Source of the DNA: Tetrahymena thermophila SB210
Taxonomy: Eukaryota > Ciliophora > Oligohymenophorea > Hymenostomatida > Tetrahymenidae
DNA length: 64,000 nucleotides
NCBI RefSeq assembly: GCF_000189635.1
Contig: NW_002476172.1
Coordinates: 62,001 to 126,000, forward strand
Reading direction: 5' to 3'
In this document: in pieces, positions 63,301-64,000 of the stretch
How positions within the stretch are numbered: the stretch's first letter is position 1
Layout: every line of letters starts with the position of its first letter
Notes under the pieces: generated by a model
The model's database searches: none
What the model was told of the DNA's origin: nothing
The model's input: the letters and a program-made list of their open reading frames with translations, nothing else
Made by a program: the position numbers and the translations under genes

Positions 63301-64000
63301 TGAAACATTTTAAATACCAAAAATTTCTATTTTAAATGAATTTGAAGTATTACTATTTTATTTTCTTAAAATTATCTGCTTTATTTCAACACTTTGATTA
63401 TTATTTATTTATTAATTTTATAAATTATTTCCTCGTTTAGCATCTATTCTAATTAGAATACTACAATCAAAATTAAAGACTTGTATTAATTCAATTGTCC
63501 CAATCTATAAATTAGACTATGCTATTAGATTTAAATTAAACTAATAATTTTACTTTTATGGTTATATTTAAGCAATTACAGATATCTTATCCAAAAATAA
63601 CTATTAAATGCTAGTCATTTCAAACTAGCAGATGTTATTTTGATAGCTTTAATTTTAGTTTTCAATATTAATTATCATTTCATTAATTTCTAATAGTTCC
63701 TATGAATAAATACATACTTTAGAACAGTTCAATTAATTAATTAAATTTAACATTCCAATTTTAATATATTTACCAAATACTGCAATTATAGCGCTTTCAT
63801 ATATATACTAGCTATTTTAATTTGTTTTTTCAGACATTTATATTTATTTTTCATTATTCACTATTTTGTTTTCTTCTGCGTAGCCTACATTTATTGATAT
63901 TTGCTCTATTTGTATTGTTTCTACATTATTAATATTAATAACTAAATTAAATTGTTAGGCTAATACTTAATTTATCAACAAATTTCCGATTTGAACCCTC
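60310..64000 (-). CDS. Large surface protein: beta-helix-like repeats, Cys-rich module, multi-pass C-terminus (5' cut)
   Basis: The frame is open from the right edge of the window to TGA at 60312-60310, about 1230 codons without an intron; the start lies beyond 64000. From the cut end to about 62300 the protein consists of Ile/Asn-rich repeating strands (for example IINSSFQNFSSTYFGGCIF, FVGGALYVSN, FIENKAQLYGDN) like right-handed beta-helix or Pmp-type repeats, expected outside the cell. Then comes a Cys-rich stretch (KYCGQTQ, YCKQCDYQYYSLCY) and an EGF-like module, CYEGHIGPQCLNCD. From about 61630 down there are several hydrophobic segments (for example TIKVFVIITLILLSIGIIII, NILFLLALLVILILIIVKK, IPIFIIFVNLIPMIMFALIF) separated by basic loops including FYKEYQSKLFYWELVRLIVK. 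This architecture recurs in ciliate surface proteins of unknown role; sensing or adhesion is inference. No substrate or ligand can be named. Confidence 0.85.

Overview
The window reads as nuclear DNA of an oligohymenophorean ciliate, most likely Tetrahymena or a close relative. Every recognisable gene is open only if TAA and TAG are read as glutamine and TGA is the sole stop. The DNA is extremely AT-rich, intergenic spaces run to 1-3 kb, and genes carry GT..AG introns of about 50 to 1000 nt, too long for Paramecium. Standard-code ORFs are nearly all shadows, so exon models here were built by hand with the ciliate code and checked for reading-frame closure.

Layout. (1) 477-1378 +: a three-exon Rab-type GTPase. 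(2) 3453-8040 +: a giant Q/N/S-rich coiled-coil protein. (3) 8661-9244 -: a broken gene remnant. (4) 10553-44683: a tandem array of five paralogous two-pass membrane proteins (copies A-E, all + strand, nine exons each with the same intron positions). Between copies C and D lies a minus-strand leucine-rich-repeat gene built from about 17 near-identical 90-nt exons, one repeat per exon. LRR exon relics also sit between A/B (minus) and B/C (plus, inverted). (5) 46521-53513 +: an eight-exon P4-type ATPase (lipid flippase) with a long Q/N-rich tail. (6) 54819-57045 +: a B-box-like zinc finger, coiled coil and WD40 protein. (7) 57478-58155 -: a small four-pass membrane protein. (8) 59181-59648 +: an OsmC-like protein. 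(9) 60310-64000 -: the 3' part of a large cell-surface protein with beta-helix-like repeats, a Cys-rich module and a multi-pass C-terminus.

The accessory centre (about 9.5-45 kb) shows gene-family birth and decay. Copies A-C are recent duplicates, with 5' and 3' flanks duplicated too; D and E are older. Copy C appears to have lost the acceptor of its last intron, turning a 53-nt intron (in B) into a 54-nt open, in-frame segment. Copy E has a TGA 21 codons before the family's conserved C-terminal end. A 124-bp MITE-like element with 27-bp terminal inverted repeats and TA flanks sits in the upstream flank of copy C. No rRNA, tRNA or CRISPR array was recognised.
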